Assembly: GCA_022565415.1 (NCBI GenBank)
Contig: JAIUMT010000028.1
Span: 1-17,533, forward strand
DNA length: 17,533 bases
Direction of reading: 5' to 3'
From: Balneolales bacterium
GTDB lineage: Bacteria; Bacteroidota; Rhodothermia; Balneolales; HLUCCA01
Positions 6,238 to 14,900 of the stretch are shown in pieces (within the stretch, counting starts at the first letter, position 1; every line of letters starts with the position of its first letter). The position numbers and the translations under genes were made by a program. The notes under the pieces were generated by a model that saw only the letters and a program-made list of their open reading frames with translations, ran no database searches and had not been told where the DNA came from.

Positions 6238-8376
6238 CTACCTTGATTTGCGGTAACGCCAGAATCCGATCACAGCGATCAGAATCCCAATCAGGATAAT
6301 AACTGGCCAGAAGAGTAAACTACGGGCGGATGTGCTGACGATTCGGTCTTCGATGTCGCTATATCGTGCGTCGATTGTGGGCAATCCGGATTCGCCAACG
6401 GGCTGATTCATTAAAAAATCGGTGACTGCTTGCCAAACTTTGTATTCCTGACCGTTTTTATAAACGATTCGATCGTCGAGGTTAGTGATTGGGTCTCCGT
6501 TTTCGTCTTTTAGCTCGAGTTTTAGTTGGGGGACAACTTCGCCGACCATGGGTAAAAACTGAACTACGTAGTAATCGGAGATAAAGTGATAGAGCGTATC
6601 GTCATCTTTCTCGAGCGGAGTAAAACCTGCCGCCACGGCATGCGATGGTGGCTGAACCGAAAATCCGTCGCCGCGATATATCCAAGCATCCGAAACTGCT
6701 TTTCCGCTGGGAATAGGGATATTCATAAAAGGAACGGTTAACCAAAGCATTCTGTCGGTGCTGTAAACCCAATTCACGCCCGACGATTGCAGGTAATTAT
6801 TCGGCCCCATCAGCTCGGATAACAAAATGGTGATCTCGGTAATGCGCCGAATTTCAGTTCCGGTTAAATACACCGAAACCATGGGGTAACCCGGAAGTTC
6901 ATCAGGTCCTGTACCGAGACCTATAACTTTAACGAAATCAAAAAAGGTAATTGCGCCTTTGTTTTCGCCGACCTGACCTGGAATGAGGTCGCCGCGAATT
7001 ACGCCACTTGCTTGAAACGCACCATCTACGGCTTTCCCTGTGGCTATTGCACCCTGATATCGCATCGCATCCGCCACAAAGTTCCCAAGCGGAGTTTCCG
7101 ACAGACTCGGCTCGCGCGGTACAACGAAGTCGCTGAATGCAATCTTGTCGCGATAATCGGTCACGTTGCCGTGCGTCATGAAGCCAATAAGCTCGTTCAG
7201 CTCCTCTTCATACACCGCCAGCAACTGCGCCACGCCACGATCCGCCTCAACAGAATCATCAACCGGAATCAAGTACGACGACCCATTCTCCACAGGCGCG
7301 TTTCGCAACATAACCTCGTTATTCGCCGGATTATACGCCAATTCCAGCTTGCCCAAATACTGATATTCTGTTCCAGTTTGAACAATAAGTGTATTATTGA
7401 CGCGAATTGGTTCAATAAGTACCGCATGAGTATGACCGCCCACAATAACATCGATACCTGAAACTGCTCTCGCGAGCTCCGCTTCCTCGCGTTCTCCCGA
7501 GTGCGATAGCAACACAATCACATCGGCGCCATTTTCCTTCAGCGCTTGCACCATTTTCGCGGCAATTTCATGCTGATCTGCGAAGGTTATCGGCGCTGCG
7601 CCCGGGGCAACGGAGTCGGCGTCTTTCCCCATCAGACCGAAAAAACCGACATTGAGGCCGTTATCGAGGTTGATTATTCGCCAGGGAAGGAGTCCGGTTT
7701 CGCCAAGGGGATGTCCGGCGGGTATAACCGTGTTTGAAGCAACAATTGGCACTTCATCGTGTTTTTCGGGGTATCCAGCCAGGTGAAGGTAACTTGCCAG
7801 CCTCTCCGGACCATAATCGAACTCGTGGTTTCCCAGCGTTAGCACGTCGTATCCGGCGGCGATCATCAAATCGATTTCGGGAGCCTGGTCGCGTAGCACG
7901 AGCCAACTAAATGGCGATCCGCTGATGAAATCCCCTGCCGAAACCACAAGGACTTGCTCGTTTTGAGCGGCTTTTTGCTCGCGGATGGTCTTAATTATTG
8001 TGGCAACCCGCGCTATTCCCCCGGTTGTTTGCGCGCCATCGAATCCGTATTCGGATTGAGGCGATGGTACCAGTGCGGCATGCTCGTCGTTCGAGTGGAT
8101 CAGGGTGAAGCGCAAGAGTCCATCAGGATCAACGTTTGCCTCAACGAAAGCACCAGCACTTACATCAGCGCTAACATCAACGTTTGCGTCAACGAAAGCA
8201 CCAGCACCTACATCAACGCTAACATCAGAGCTTGCATCAACACTTACATCAACGTTAACACCGGAGTTTGCATCAGCTTTAACATCAACGCTAACAATGA
8301 CGTTTGCGAGGCTACTTCCTGCCCCAATGCAGAGAACCACCGCAAACGACATAACCAACCGGGAGAATGTTGACAT
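6238..8376 (-). CDS. UshA/5'-nucleotidase-family metallophosphoesterase with C-terminal membrane anchor
   Basis: A 712-residue protein with a signal peptide (about 1-24), a Val/Asp-alternating linker (28-84), a calcineurin-like metallophosphoesterase domain (about 88-340), a 5'-nucleotidase C-terminal domain (about 395-610) and a membrane segment (687-705) ending in RYRKSR. Metal-binding motifs are intact: D97-E-H99, G148-D149, G182-NHE185, H292 and G314-HTH317. The family hydrolyses nucleotides, UDP-sugars or cyclic nucleotides in the periplasm. The C-terminal domain has diverged at the usual NGGGIR loop (here ASGVIRG, 456-461), so substrate preference may be altered. The stop-transfer-like end suggests it is held in the inner membrane facing the periplasm. 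It starts 13 bases after the M14 peptidase gene and ends one base before the methyltransferase gene, so it is the middle cistron of a tight operon. Confidence 0.92.
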   Translation of the reverse strand: MSTFSRLVMSFAVVLCIGAGSSLANVIVSVDVKADANSGVNVDVSVDASSDVSVDVGAGAFVDANVDVSADVSAGAFVEANVDPDGLLRFTLIHSNDEHAALVPSPQSEYGFDGAQTTGGIARVATIIKTIREQKAAQNEQVLVVSAGDFISGSPFSWLVLRDQAPEIDLMIAAGYDVLTLGNHEFDYGPERLASYLHLAGYPEKHDEVPIVASNTVIPAGHPLGETGLLPWRIINLDNGLNVGFFGLMGKDADSVAPGAAPITFADQHEIAAKMVQALKENGADVIVLLSHSGEREEAELARAVSGIDVIVGGHTHAVLIEPIRVNNTLIVQTGTEYQYLGKLELAYNPANNEVMLRNAPVENGSSYLIPVDDSVEADRGVAQLLAVYEEELNELIGFMTHGNVTDYRDKIAFSDFVVPREPSLSETPLGNFVADAMRYQGAIATGKAVDGAFQASGVIRGDLIPGQVGENKGAITFFDFVKVIGLGTGPDELPGYPMVSVYLTGTEIRRITEITILLSELMGPNNYLQSSGVNWVYSTDRMLWLTVPFMNIPIPSGKAVSDAWIYRGDGFSVQPPSHAVAAGFTPLEKDDDTLYHFISDYYVVQFLPMVGEVVPQLKLELKDENGDPITNLDDRIVYKNGQEYKVWQAVTDFLMNQPVGESGLPTIDARYSDIEDRIVSTSARSLLFWPVIILIGILIAVIGFWRYRKSR
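6241..6244 (-). promoter_or_regulatory. Ribosome binding site of the methyltransferase gene
   Basis: Minus-strand AAGG lies four bases before the ATG at 6236, overlapping the last codons of the phosphoesterase gene. It is a short match but is well placed for re-initiation. Confidence 0.35.
8131..8226. repeat. Two tandem copies of a 48-bp coding repeat in the phosphoesterase gene
   Basis: Copy one spans 8131-8178 and copy two 8179-8226; by eye they differ at three positions. On the minus strand they encode two 16-residue units (residues 51-66 and 67-82) that share the GAFV core. The flanking stretch 8125-8295 is built from looser 12-bp units encoding Val-Asp-Val-Ser-like tetrapeptides. The length in multiples of three keeps the frame open. 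Confidence 0.85.
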
Positions 8377-8389
8377 AAGATTTAGTTTA

Positions 8390-9640
8390 TTACCTAGAAC
8401 TTACTTCAAGTTGCAAAACTTCCCGCATCAGACTAATTGCCGCAGCACGCGCAACATCAGCCACCAATTCACGTGGAGTGTTATCGCCAACTTCATACGT
8501 TACACCATTGTTGTTGAACGTATGATATTTCCAGTTCTTGGCAACAGGCGTCGCTACACCAAATGGCTCTTCCCGGATTTCATAATTTGGCAAAATTGCA
8601 CTAATTCCTTCTAACCAGCGATCCGATAATCCCGGAATATTGGTTTCGATATCTGAATTCATAGTGTAAAACACATCGTAAATGGTGCTGTGGAAATCGA
8701 GTCCGTAGAGCACAAACACATCACGTTCTTTGTATTCAAGTAAATCTTCGGCTACAGCACGGGTTTCTGGCTGATTAAAATCTCTCCAGTCGCGATTGAG
8801 GTCTACTCCGCCGTGGTTGTGTCGCCAATGTCCGCCATCAACACCATCCGGGTTCAACAAAGGATAGGCCACAACCTGGTAACGCGAACGGAATGCCATC
8901 GCTTCGGGCTCATCAGACAGGAACGTGTTCATGAACACTTCAAGCGCCATAGATCCCGGTATCTCGGGTGGATGTTGCCTGCCGGTTACGATTATCATCG
9001 GTGCATCCGGGTTTCCGGTCTTGTTAACCACAACTTTGGAAATGTCTTTGCCGAGGTGCGACTGACCAATAACCGAGGTTTCTACAAATTCGAGCGCTGA
9101 TATTTCATCTACCCATGCATAAATATGCTCACTCAAGAAAAGCTCCTGTGCTGAAACCCAAACCGGATCTGAATTTAAGTCCAGCGAGAACGTCGCGGTG
9201 CCGGCTTCACGATCGTGAACGAACTGGGTAGTGTCCAGAGCCGTCCAGTTGACAGAATCATGACTCAATTTCGGAATGTAGCGATGGTAGCCGTCTTCGT
9301 AAGCTAGTTCGAGCGTAATGGTTTGGTCGGTCTCGCTCCACAATTTTATAGAATACCAGCTACTCCAGTTGATGGGAGCATTTTCAGGATGGATTTTAAT
9401 TCGGTAATGGTCGCCATCAACCCGATAAAAATCATTCATTCGTCCGCCAACGAACTCATTAGTTGCCCAAACACCGGTCTCAGCGATGCCAATGGTACGT
9501 TTATGATGATAATCAAGCTCTTGAGTTTCGGTAGTGCGTCCAGGAGGATCGTACGAAATAACGCCACTATCGGTAGTTTTACAAGCTTGTACAAATACGA
9601 TAAGAGCAACAAAATACAGTGCTAATCTGGTAAATTTCAT
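8390..9640 (-). CDS. M14-family zinc carboxypeptidase, lipoprotein
   Basis: A 416-residue protein with a lipoprotein signal (lipobox FVQAC, Cys20), an N-terminal beta-rich region (about 45-165) and a C-terminal peptidase M14 domain (about 180-410). Zinc ligands are H223-P-P-E226 and H317 in the DFHST context; the substrate-binding region reads NPDGV (263-267) and GVDLNRDW (278-285); the catalytic glutamate is E383 in TYEVGD. The active site is therefore complete. N-terminal beta domains before M14 are typical of the M14 cytosolic-carboxypeptidase-like bacterial group, but here the protein is exported and lipid-anchored, so it should trim peptides in the periplasm or at the surface. It is the first gene of an operon with the phosphoesterase and methyltransferase. 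The ATG at 9640 has no Shine-Dalgarno; the leader instead carries a pyrimidine-rich CCACCTCTTTCCT. Confidence 0.93.
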   Translation of the reverse strand: MKFTRLALYFVALIVFVQACKTTDSGVISYDPPGRTTETQELDYHHKRTIGIAETGVWATNEFVGGRMNDFYRVDGDHYRIKIHPENAPINWSSWYSIKLWSETDQTITLELAYEDGYHRYIPKLSHDSVNWTALDTTQFVHDREAGTATFSLDLNSDPVWVSAQELFLSEHIYAWVDEISALEFVETSVIGQSHLGKDISKVVVNKTGNPDAPMIIVTGRQHPPEIPGSMALEVFMNTFLSDEPEAMAFRSRYQVVAYPLLNPDGVDGGHWRHNHGGVDLNRDWRDFNQPETRAVAEDLLEYKERDVFVLYGLDFHSTIYDVFYTMNSDIETNIPGLSDRWLEGISAILPNYEIREEPFGVATPVAKNWKYHTFNNNGVTYEVGDNTPRELVADVARAAAISLMREVLQLEVSSR

Positions 9641-9732
9641 AGGAAAGAGGTGGTTTTATGTAAGACCAAATCAATTATTGGTCGGTAATTTAATGTCTGT
9701 TGATGGATGTGTCTGGCACAAATTACATCAAA

Positions 9733-9764
9733 TGCAGTTGTTGCTCCGGAAAACAAAAACTGCA
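9733..9764. repeat. Inverted repeat, arms TGCAGTT/AACTGCA
   Basis: Arms at 9733-9739 and 9758-9764 are perfect reverse complements of seven bases separated by 18 bases. It lies midway in the divergent region. It could be a regulator binding site or chance in AT-rich DNA; there is no U-tract, so it is not a terminator. Confidence 0.35.
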
Positions 9765-9784
9765 CAATTGTTCGGATGGGTCAA

Positions 9785-9802
9785 AATGCAACATTTTGCA
9801 TT
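9785..9802. promoter_or_regulatory. Inverted repeat AATGCAA-CATT-TTGCATT, possible operator
   Basis: A perfect 7-4-7 inverted repeat that ends six bases before a TATAAT hexamer (9809-9814). In that position it would cover the -35 area of a tamAB promoter, as an operator would. The TGCA core recurs nearby at 9733-9736 and 9761-9764. The regulator is unknown and the promoter itself is weakly supported. Confidence 0.35.
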
Positions 9803-9931
9803 AAAATGTATAATTCCGTTAAAGGCTTGTTATTTTTTTGCAAACCAGTACCTGCGACACTGTGAGACTCACGTTTGGATGAGTATATTTAGTGTTCAAT
9901 CTGGACTTAAACTACAGTTCATGGTGAAATA

Positions 9932-9944
9932 ATGGTATTACCAT
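9932..9944. promoter_or_regulatory. 13-bp palindrome ATGGTATTACCAT before tamA
   Basis: A perfect palindrome with six-base arms around one central T, ending 16 bases before the tamA TTG codon. It includes the start codon of the possible leader ORF. It may be an operator or a small mRNA structure near the initiation site. Confidence 0.3.
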
Positions 9945-9964
9945 GTTCGTATAGTTACTATTGA
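9932..9964 (+). CDS. Possible 10-residue leader peptide overlapping the tamA start
   Basis: ATG at 9932 opens a frame for M-V-L-P-C-S-Y-S-Y-Y and stops at TGA 9962-9964. That stop overlaps the tamA TTG codon as TTGA, the same arrangement as ATGA-type coupled cistrons. GGTG lies a few bases before the ATG. This could feed ribosomes onto the weak TTG start. A ten-codon frame can easily arise by chance, so this is only a candidate. Confidence 0.2.
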   Translation: MVLPCSYSYY

Positions 9965-11970
9965 CTAGAATTTTCGTTTACATCTCAACCATCATTTTGA
10001 GCGCAAGACCACGATTACTGATTCCCTTTCACGGCATAAGTCCCGAAAAACGCACAGTTACAGCAATCTCACTTTTTCTGTGTGTGTCCATCGCTTGTAT
10101 TCTGAGTATTTCGTTGCCAGCAGTTGTTTATGCTAATGATGAGGTCTCTCCGCGGGTTTGGCGGGTGTATTTTGATGGAAATGAGACCTTTTCGGATATG
10201 ATTGTTCAAGAAGTTGTTGCTAACGAGCCAGTTCGATTTTTTCGTAGAATGCAATTCTGGCGACGAAATGGCGATATTTACTCAGAAGCAGAAGTGCGCA
10301 GGGATGTCATCAGATTAGAACGTTTTTATCACCGCCGGGGCTTTCCAGATGTTCATATTACTTTTTCTGTGGATGAGGGTAGTAAAGGATGGCGCCGAAA
10401 AATTACATTTCGCATCGAAGAGGGACGGCCTATTCGTGTCGAGTCGCTAGATTACAATTTTGCAGAGGGAACAGAAGATGTCGAAGAAATCGAATCTTCA
10501 AGGGACTTCGAACGTCTCATAACACGCAACCCATTTCGCGAAGGACAACGTTTCACATTTATTCGAAAACCGGATGTCGAGGGCGATTTGTCGAATATGC
10601 TTAAAGATAAGGGGTACGCTTTCGCGAAGGTTGAGGTTGAATCGGAAGTAGACTCTGTCGCATATTTGGCTCAAGTGACTATCAATATAAATCCGGGTCC
10701 GGTAGCCTATTTCGGGGAAATCAATATTGAAGGACAAGAAACAGTAAGCGAAGAACTCATCCGCAAAGAAACCGGACTTAGAACCGGAGATCGATATTCT
10801 CAAAAGGCATTAACACGGGCACAGCAAGAGGTTTTTAGCCACCATTTATTTCGATTTGTCACCCTATCAGTGCCCGAGCAGCCCCGCGATAGTTTGGTTG
10901 ACCTCAACATACGAGTAAGAGAGCATCCGCTGAGGACAATCCAACTTCAGGCCGGAATCGGCACCGAAGATATCATTCGGGGCGGGGTTACCTGGCAACA
11001 CCGAAATCCATTCGGAAACGCGCACAGTTTCAGTACGTCGGGAAGAGCTTCGTTCATTGAACAACGAATTAGCATGGACTACCTCATTCCGTATGTTTTC
11101 AACACGCATAGCAGCTACATATTTTCACCGTTTGCCCAGCGGCTGAACGAGCCGAATTACCTTTTGCTAAGTATCGGTGCGACAAATAGTTTCGTGTATC
11201 AATATAGTCAGGAGCTTGCGGGCACGATTTCGTATGAATACACGGCAAATGAGGAGATTCTGAAAGATCTTTCGGTGGTTTTGCGCGATAGCACTCAGTC
11301 GTATAATCAATCTGTAATCCGGTTTTCTGGATATTACAACGAATCGACGCTAGAGCGTGGCGAAGGTTGGGCCGTGAGACCATTTTTCGAAATATCCGGT
11401 TTTTTTAACACAGGAACGTTGAATTATCGCCGGGCAGCGCTGGATTTACGCCGATTCCTGGATCTTTCGCGCAACACCCAGCTCGGACTTCGAGCCAACA
11501 CCGGAGCCTTATTCACAGAAAATCTTGCCCAAATGCCATCCAGTATTTTGTATTACCTCGGAGGAAATAGTACGGTACGTGGATGGAGTCGAAACGACCT
11601 CGGACCTAAACGTCCGTCTTTCGATTCGGATGACAACTTCGAAGGGTATTTGCCTGCTGGCGGACGATTAAGCCTGTCGTTTAATTCGGAAATTCGTCAG
11701 CGCGTGCCGTTTGTACATCGAAATTTCGGTGTAGCGGTGTTTTTGGATGGAGGTCAGGTTTGGCAACGACGAAACGACGTGGATCTGATGGAAATGCAAT
11801 TTGGCGTCGGGGGCGGAATTCGATATCAGTCGCCAATCGGCCCGATTCGCTTTGATGTGGGGTATAAAATTAATCCGACTGACGAAGATTTGAACCGATA
11901 TAACGGTCAGGATTTCGGCGGACGTTTCGACCGATGGGGTTTTCACTTCAGTATTGGTCAGGCTTTCTAA
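9961..11970 (+). CDS. tamA: TamA/Omp85-family outer membrane protein
   Basis: A 669-residue Omp85 protein. After a long N-region and a signal peptide (hydrophobic core about 34-54, likely cleavage near VYA-N at 58) come about three POTRA domains (roughly 64-155, 156-246, 248-322), then a beta-barrel (about 325-669). The family hallmark V539-R-G-W542 is present and the protein ends in an aromatic-rich strand closing with Phe, as outer-membrane barrels do. Together with the tamB gene three bases downstream it should form the TAM complex linking inner and outer membranes. It is longer than E. coli TamA (577 residues). The start is uncertain: TTG at 9961 is the first possible codon after an in-frame TAG at 9952, no ATG precedes the signal peptide, and a later TTG at 9997 is an alternative. 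A BamA-type role is less likely given tamB. Confidence 0.9.
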   Translation: MTRIFVYISTIILSARPRLLIPFHGISPEKRTVTAISLFLCVSIACILSISLPAVVYANDEVSPRVWRVYFDGNETFSDMIVQEVVANEPVRFFRRMQFWRRNGDIYSEAEVRRDVIRLERFYHRRGFPDVHITFSVDEGSKGWRRKITFRIEEGRPIRVESLDYNFAEGTEDVEEIESSRDFERLITRNPFREGQRFTFIRKPDVEGDLSNMLKDKGYAFAKVEVESEVDSVAYLAQVTININPGPVAYFGEINIEGQETVSEELIRKETGLRTGDRYSQKALTRAQQEVFSHHLFRFVTLSVPEQPRDSLVDLNIRVREHPLRTIQLQAGIGTEDIIRGGVTWQHRNPFGNAHSFSTSGRASFIEQRISMDYLIPYVFNTHSSYIFSPFAQRLNEPNYLLLSIGATNSFVYQYSQELAGTISYEYTANEEILKDLSVVLRDSTQSYNQSVIRFSGYYNESTLERGEGWAVRPFFEISGFFNTGTLNYRRAALDLRRFLDLSRNTQLGLRANTGALFTENLAQMPSSILYYLGGNSTVRGWSRNDLGPKRPSFDSDDNFEGYLPAGGRLSLSFNSEIRQRVPFVHRNFGVAVFLDGGQVWQRRNDVDLMEMQFGVGGGIRYQSPIGPIRFDVGYKINPTDEDLNRYNGQDFGGRFDRWGFHFSIGQAF

Positions 11971-11973
11971 ATT

Positions 11974-14900
11974 ATGTCAAACGAAGAAACACATATCAAA
12001 AAACGTCGAAAATGGCCGTGGATTTTACTCGCCACGATAATTGTACTTATCGGCGGGATAAGATTCGCTCTGCAATCGGATGCCGTTCTAAATATTCTAC
12101 GAGAACAGGTTCAAAAAATTGCCTCCGAACAACTTAATGGTGAATTAGAAATTGACTCATTTACCGGGGATTTACTTGGTGAGATAACATTGCGAGGCGT
12201 TCGGTTAATCGACCACGAAGGCTCAGAGCTGGCTCGCATCGATTCGCTCTCGGCGAGTTATGGAATTTGGTCGTTAATTTCGGGTCCTTTTCAAATCAAC
12301 GATATTTCGGTGTATCAACCTCATGTAAACGCCACGCAAATCGACGAAGATCAGTGGAATTTGCTCAAAATCCTGCCCGAATCGGAGGAAGAAGCATCCG
12401 AGACATTCCCGCTAGACATCCATCAGATTCGCGTATTTAACGGCTCTGCGCGAGTAGAGTCAACCTATTTACTGCCTGACAACGTTATTTCGGTGGATTC
12501 CCTTCATGTAAATGGCGGAATCTCCCTGCGCGAAGAAGGTATTCGCTCTCGACTTAGTCAGCTCGATTTTCTCCTCACCGAGGGACGGTTGCCCGAACCG
12601 ATCCGATTCGATATCGCCGCAGAAACCGACGAAAACACCTATACGCTGAACAAACTGGTCGTTTCGACCGGACGAACCATGCTCGAAATGTATGCGCATT
12701 ACGAAGACGATGGGGCGGATGTCGACCTGGATCTCGAATTGAAACCCCTATCGTGGCGCGATGTTCTGGCCTACACCGAAGACCCCTATTTCATGCAAGA
12801 TGTGAGTCTGGAACTTGGGGTTAGTGGCTCCTTTGCAGACTTGAAAACCACGCTTACCGTGCAATCGGCCGGATTGGAAAACCTGTATCTCGAGCTTGAT
12901 GGCAATTTCGAGGCAGATCCGCGCATCACTCGCATCGGAATTTCGTCTGGGTATATTGATTTGCCAAGGATTACGGGCGACGCCGGGCTGCCATATATCG
13001 GAGCTGTCGACGTGCAATTAACAGGGTTGTTTTCGCCGGCTGATGTGAACAACGCCTCGCTCAGTGGTGACATTTGGGTTAGCGATGTTCGGTCGAGTCC
13101 GTACCGCTTGTCGGACTTTGCAGCCACGTTAAATCTGAATCAGGAGCGACTTACGTCGGATGTTCGGCTAACGCTGGATAATCAACAAATCGAAATAAAT
13201 GCCGATGTGAACCGTGTTTTTGATGAAAATCTTGCCTGGGCGGTCACTTTGAACGGCGAAAGACTCGATGTGGGTAAGTGGGCGGCAATAGAAGATCTTG
13301 ATTTGATAACAACTATCATGCTTGAGGCTAAAGGTGTAGGATACGAGCCGGGCGCAACTCCTTGGGATATCGATTTTTTGGCCACAGATACCCGATTCGA
13401 TGAACAAAATGTAGACCGACTGGAAATCAACGCAGATGTATCAGCTAATGAAATAGAACTTTTGTCGGTGTTAAGGCTGGAATCTTCGTCAGTGGAGCTC
13501 AACGGAGCCGCATTTAATTGGCAAACTGACGACATTGCGTACAGTTTTTATCTCGAAACTACAGAGCTTGACTTACGCGACATTGCCGGACTCGAAGAAT
13601 TTCCGACGTCCATCAACCTGCGCGCGCTGGGCGAAGGTCGTGGTATCGACTTGGAAACCATGCAGGTGACCTCATCCCTCGAAATCGACAGTTCCATCGT
13701 AAATGGCGCCGATATTGAGCGATTTCAGGCGAATTTGTATTTGCAGAATGCCGTTCTGGAACTGCGAAACACATTTTTGGAGAGCACGCTCGCAACCGGA
13801 AAACTGGATGTAAGGCAGAATATTGTGGATGCGTTTAGTCCGCAAAACAGAATCGATTTCAATCTGGAAATTGGGAATTTGAATCCGCTTGCACCCCTGG
13901 CCGGAGTCGATTTCCTTGATGTATCGGGAACCGCTGCGGGATCTTACAGTACGGGTCCGTCTGGAAAGCCGCAAATCGAAGCCACTTTGTCGCTACGGGA
14001 CATCACCGTCGACAGCATCTACGTTTCGCGTGTAGAGGGCAGGTCCACGGTTCAACTGGGCGACGAAATCGACTACGAAATGGATTTGCGTATCAGCGAT
14101 CTTCTCGTGGCTGAGTTTGGGCTCGACAACCTTTGGATAACCACCGAAGGTACTCAACGAGACTCATCAGTTGTAGGAAACTATCGAATAAACGTTGATT
14201 TCAGCGAAAATACGCGCATCAACACCCAAGCCCAATACAATGTTCTACTAGGTGAAAATGATCTCAGAGTTGCTCTGGAAACCGATGTGCTTCAACTTCG
14301 CGACAGCAATTACAGCTATAATCTTCGAAATTCATTCATGCTGTACCTGGAAGATGAGTTGGTGCGAATTGAGCCAATAATCTTGACTGGCAGCGAAGGA
14401 GTAGAGCTTCAGCTGGAAGTAGAACAATATATGGCGGAGGCATTTCGTGGCCGATTCGAAGCCAGCGAGGTGAATCTCGCTATTTTGCAGCGAATTGCAA
14501 TGGATGAGGCCATGTTCGATGGTATGATGAACGGCGCAATTCATTTCGATGTGGACTTAAGTTCCTCATTTTACGATGTTGAATCGAATCTGATAATTAC
14601 GGAACTGGACTTCAACGGGTTTCTGATTGATTCTTTTGATGTCGATCTTTTATTGCGCGATAATCGATTAAAAGGCGGATTTTTGGCCATGCGCGATAGC
14701 GTGATGCTGGCAGAAGCCGAGTTGGACTTGCCGTTTCAGATTGGCGATCCGACAGAGTTCGACGATAGCTTTTTCGAGGAATTTGTTAGTGCGCGATTAG
14801 CTACTCAAGAGTTTGATCTCTCCGAAGAATCGGCCTTAACTGCGCTTCTCGGACTTGACGGCGTTACCGGCCGACTCAATTTATCTGCGAGTCTTGAAGG

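Larger units (their letters stand above)
9641..9960. other. Divergent intergenic region upstream of the M14 operon and tamAB
   Basis: These 320 AT-rich bases hold no convincing long gene. They must contain promoters for both divergent operons. A TATAAT at 9809-9814 (plus strand) has no good -35 box at 17 bases, and GTATATTTAG near 9882-9891 is a possible second start region. Two inverted repeats and a palindrome, listed separately, are the only clear structures, together with a possible ten-codon leader ORF at its right end. The single long plus-strand frame crossing it is mostly the shadow of the M14 gene. Confidence 0.6.

Noticed and set aside
7954..8614. Plus-strand frames of 139 and 169 codons opposite the phosphoesterase N-terminus, Thr/Ser/Asn-rich
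   Set aside because: They are antisense shadows of the Val/Asp repeat; their low-complexity composition follows from the repeat, and they lack starts with ribosome sites and any recognisable domain.
9641..9663. AGAGGTGG followed by ATG on the plus strand, a textbook Shine-Dalgarno and start
   Set aside because: The ATG at 9658 is followed immediately by TAA, so nothing is encoded.
9534..9932. Plus-strand frame of 132 codons crossing the M14 start into the intergenic region
   Set aside because: Its first third is antisense to the M14 lipoprotein signal; the rest shows no domain, signal or ribosome site.
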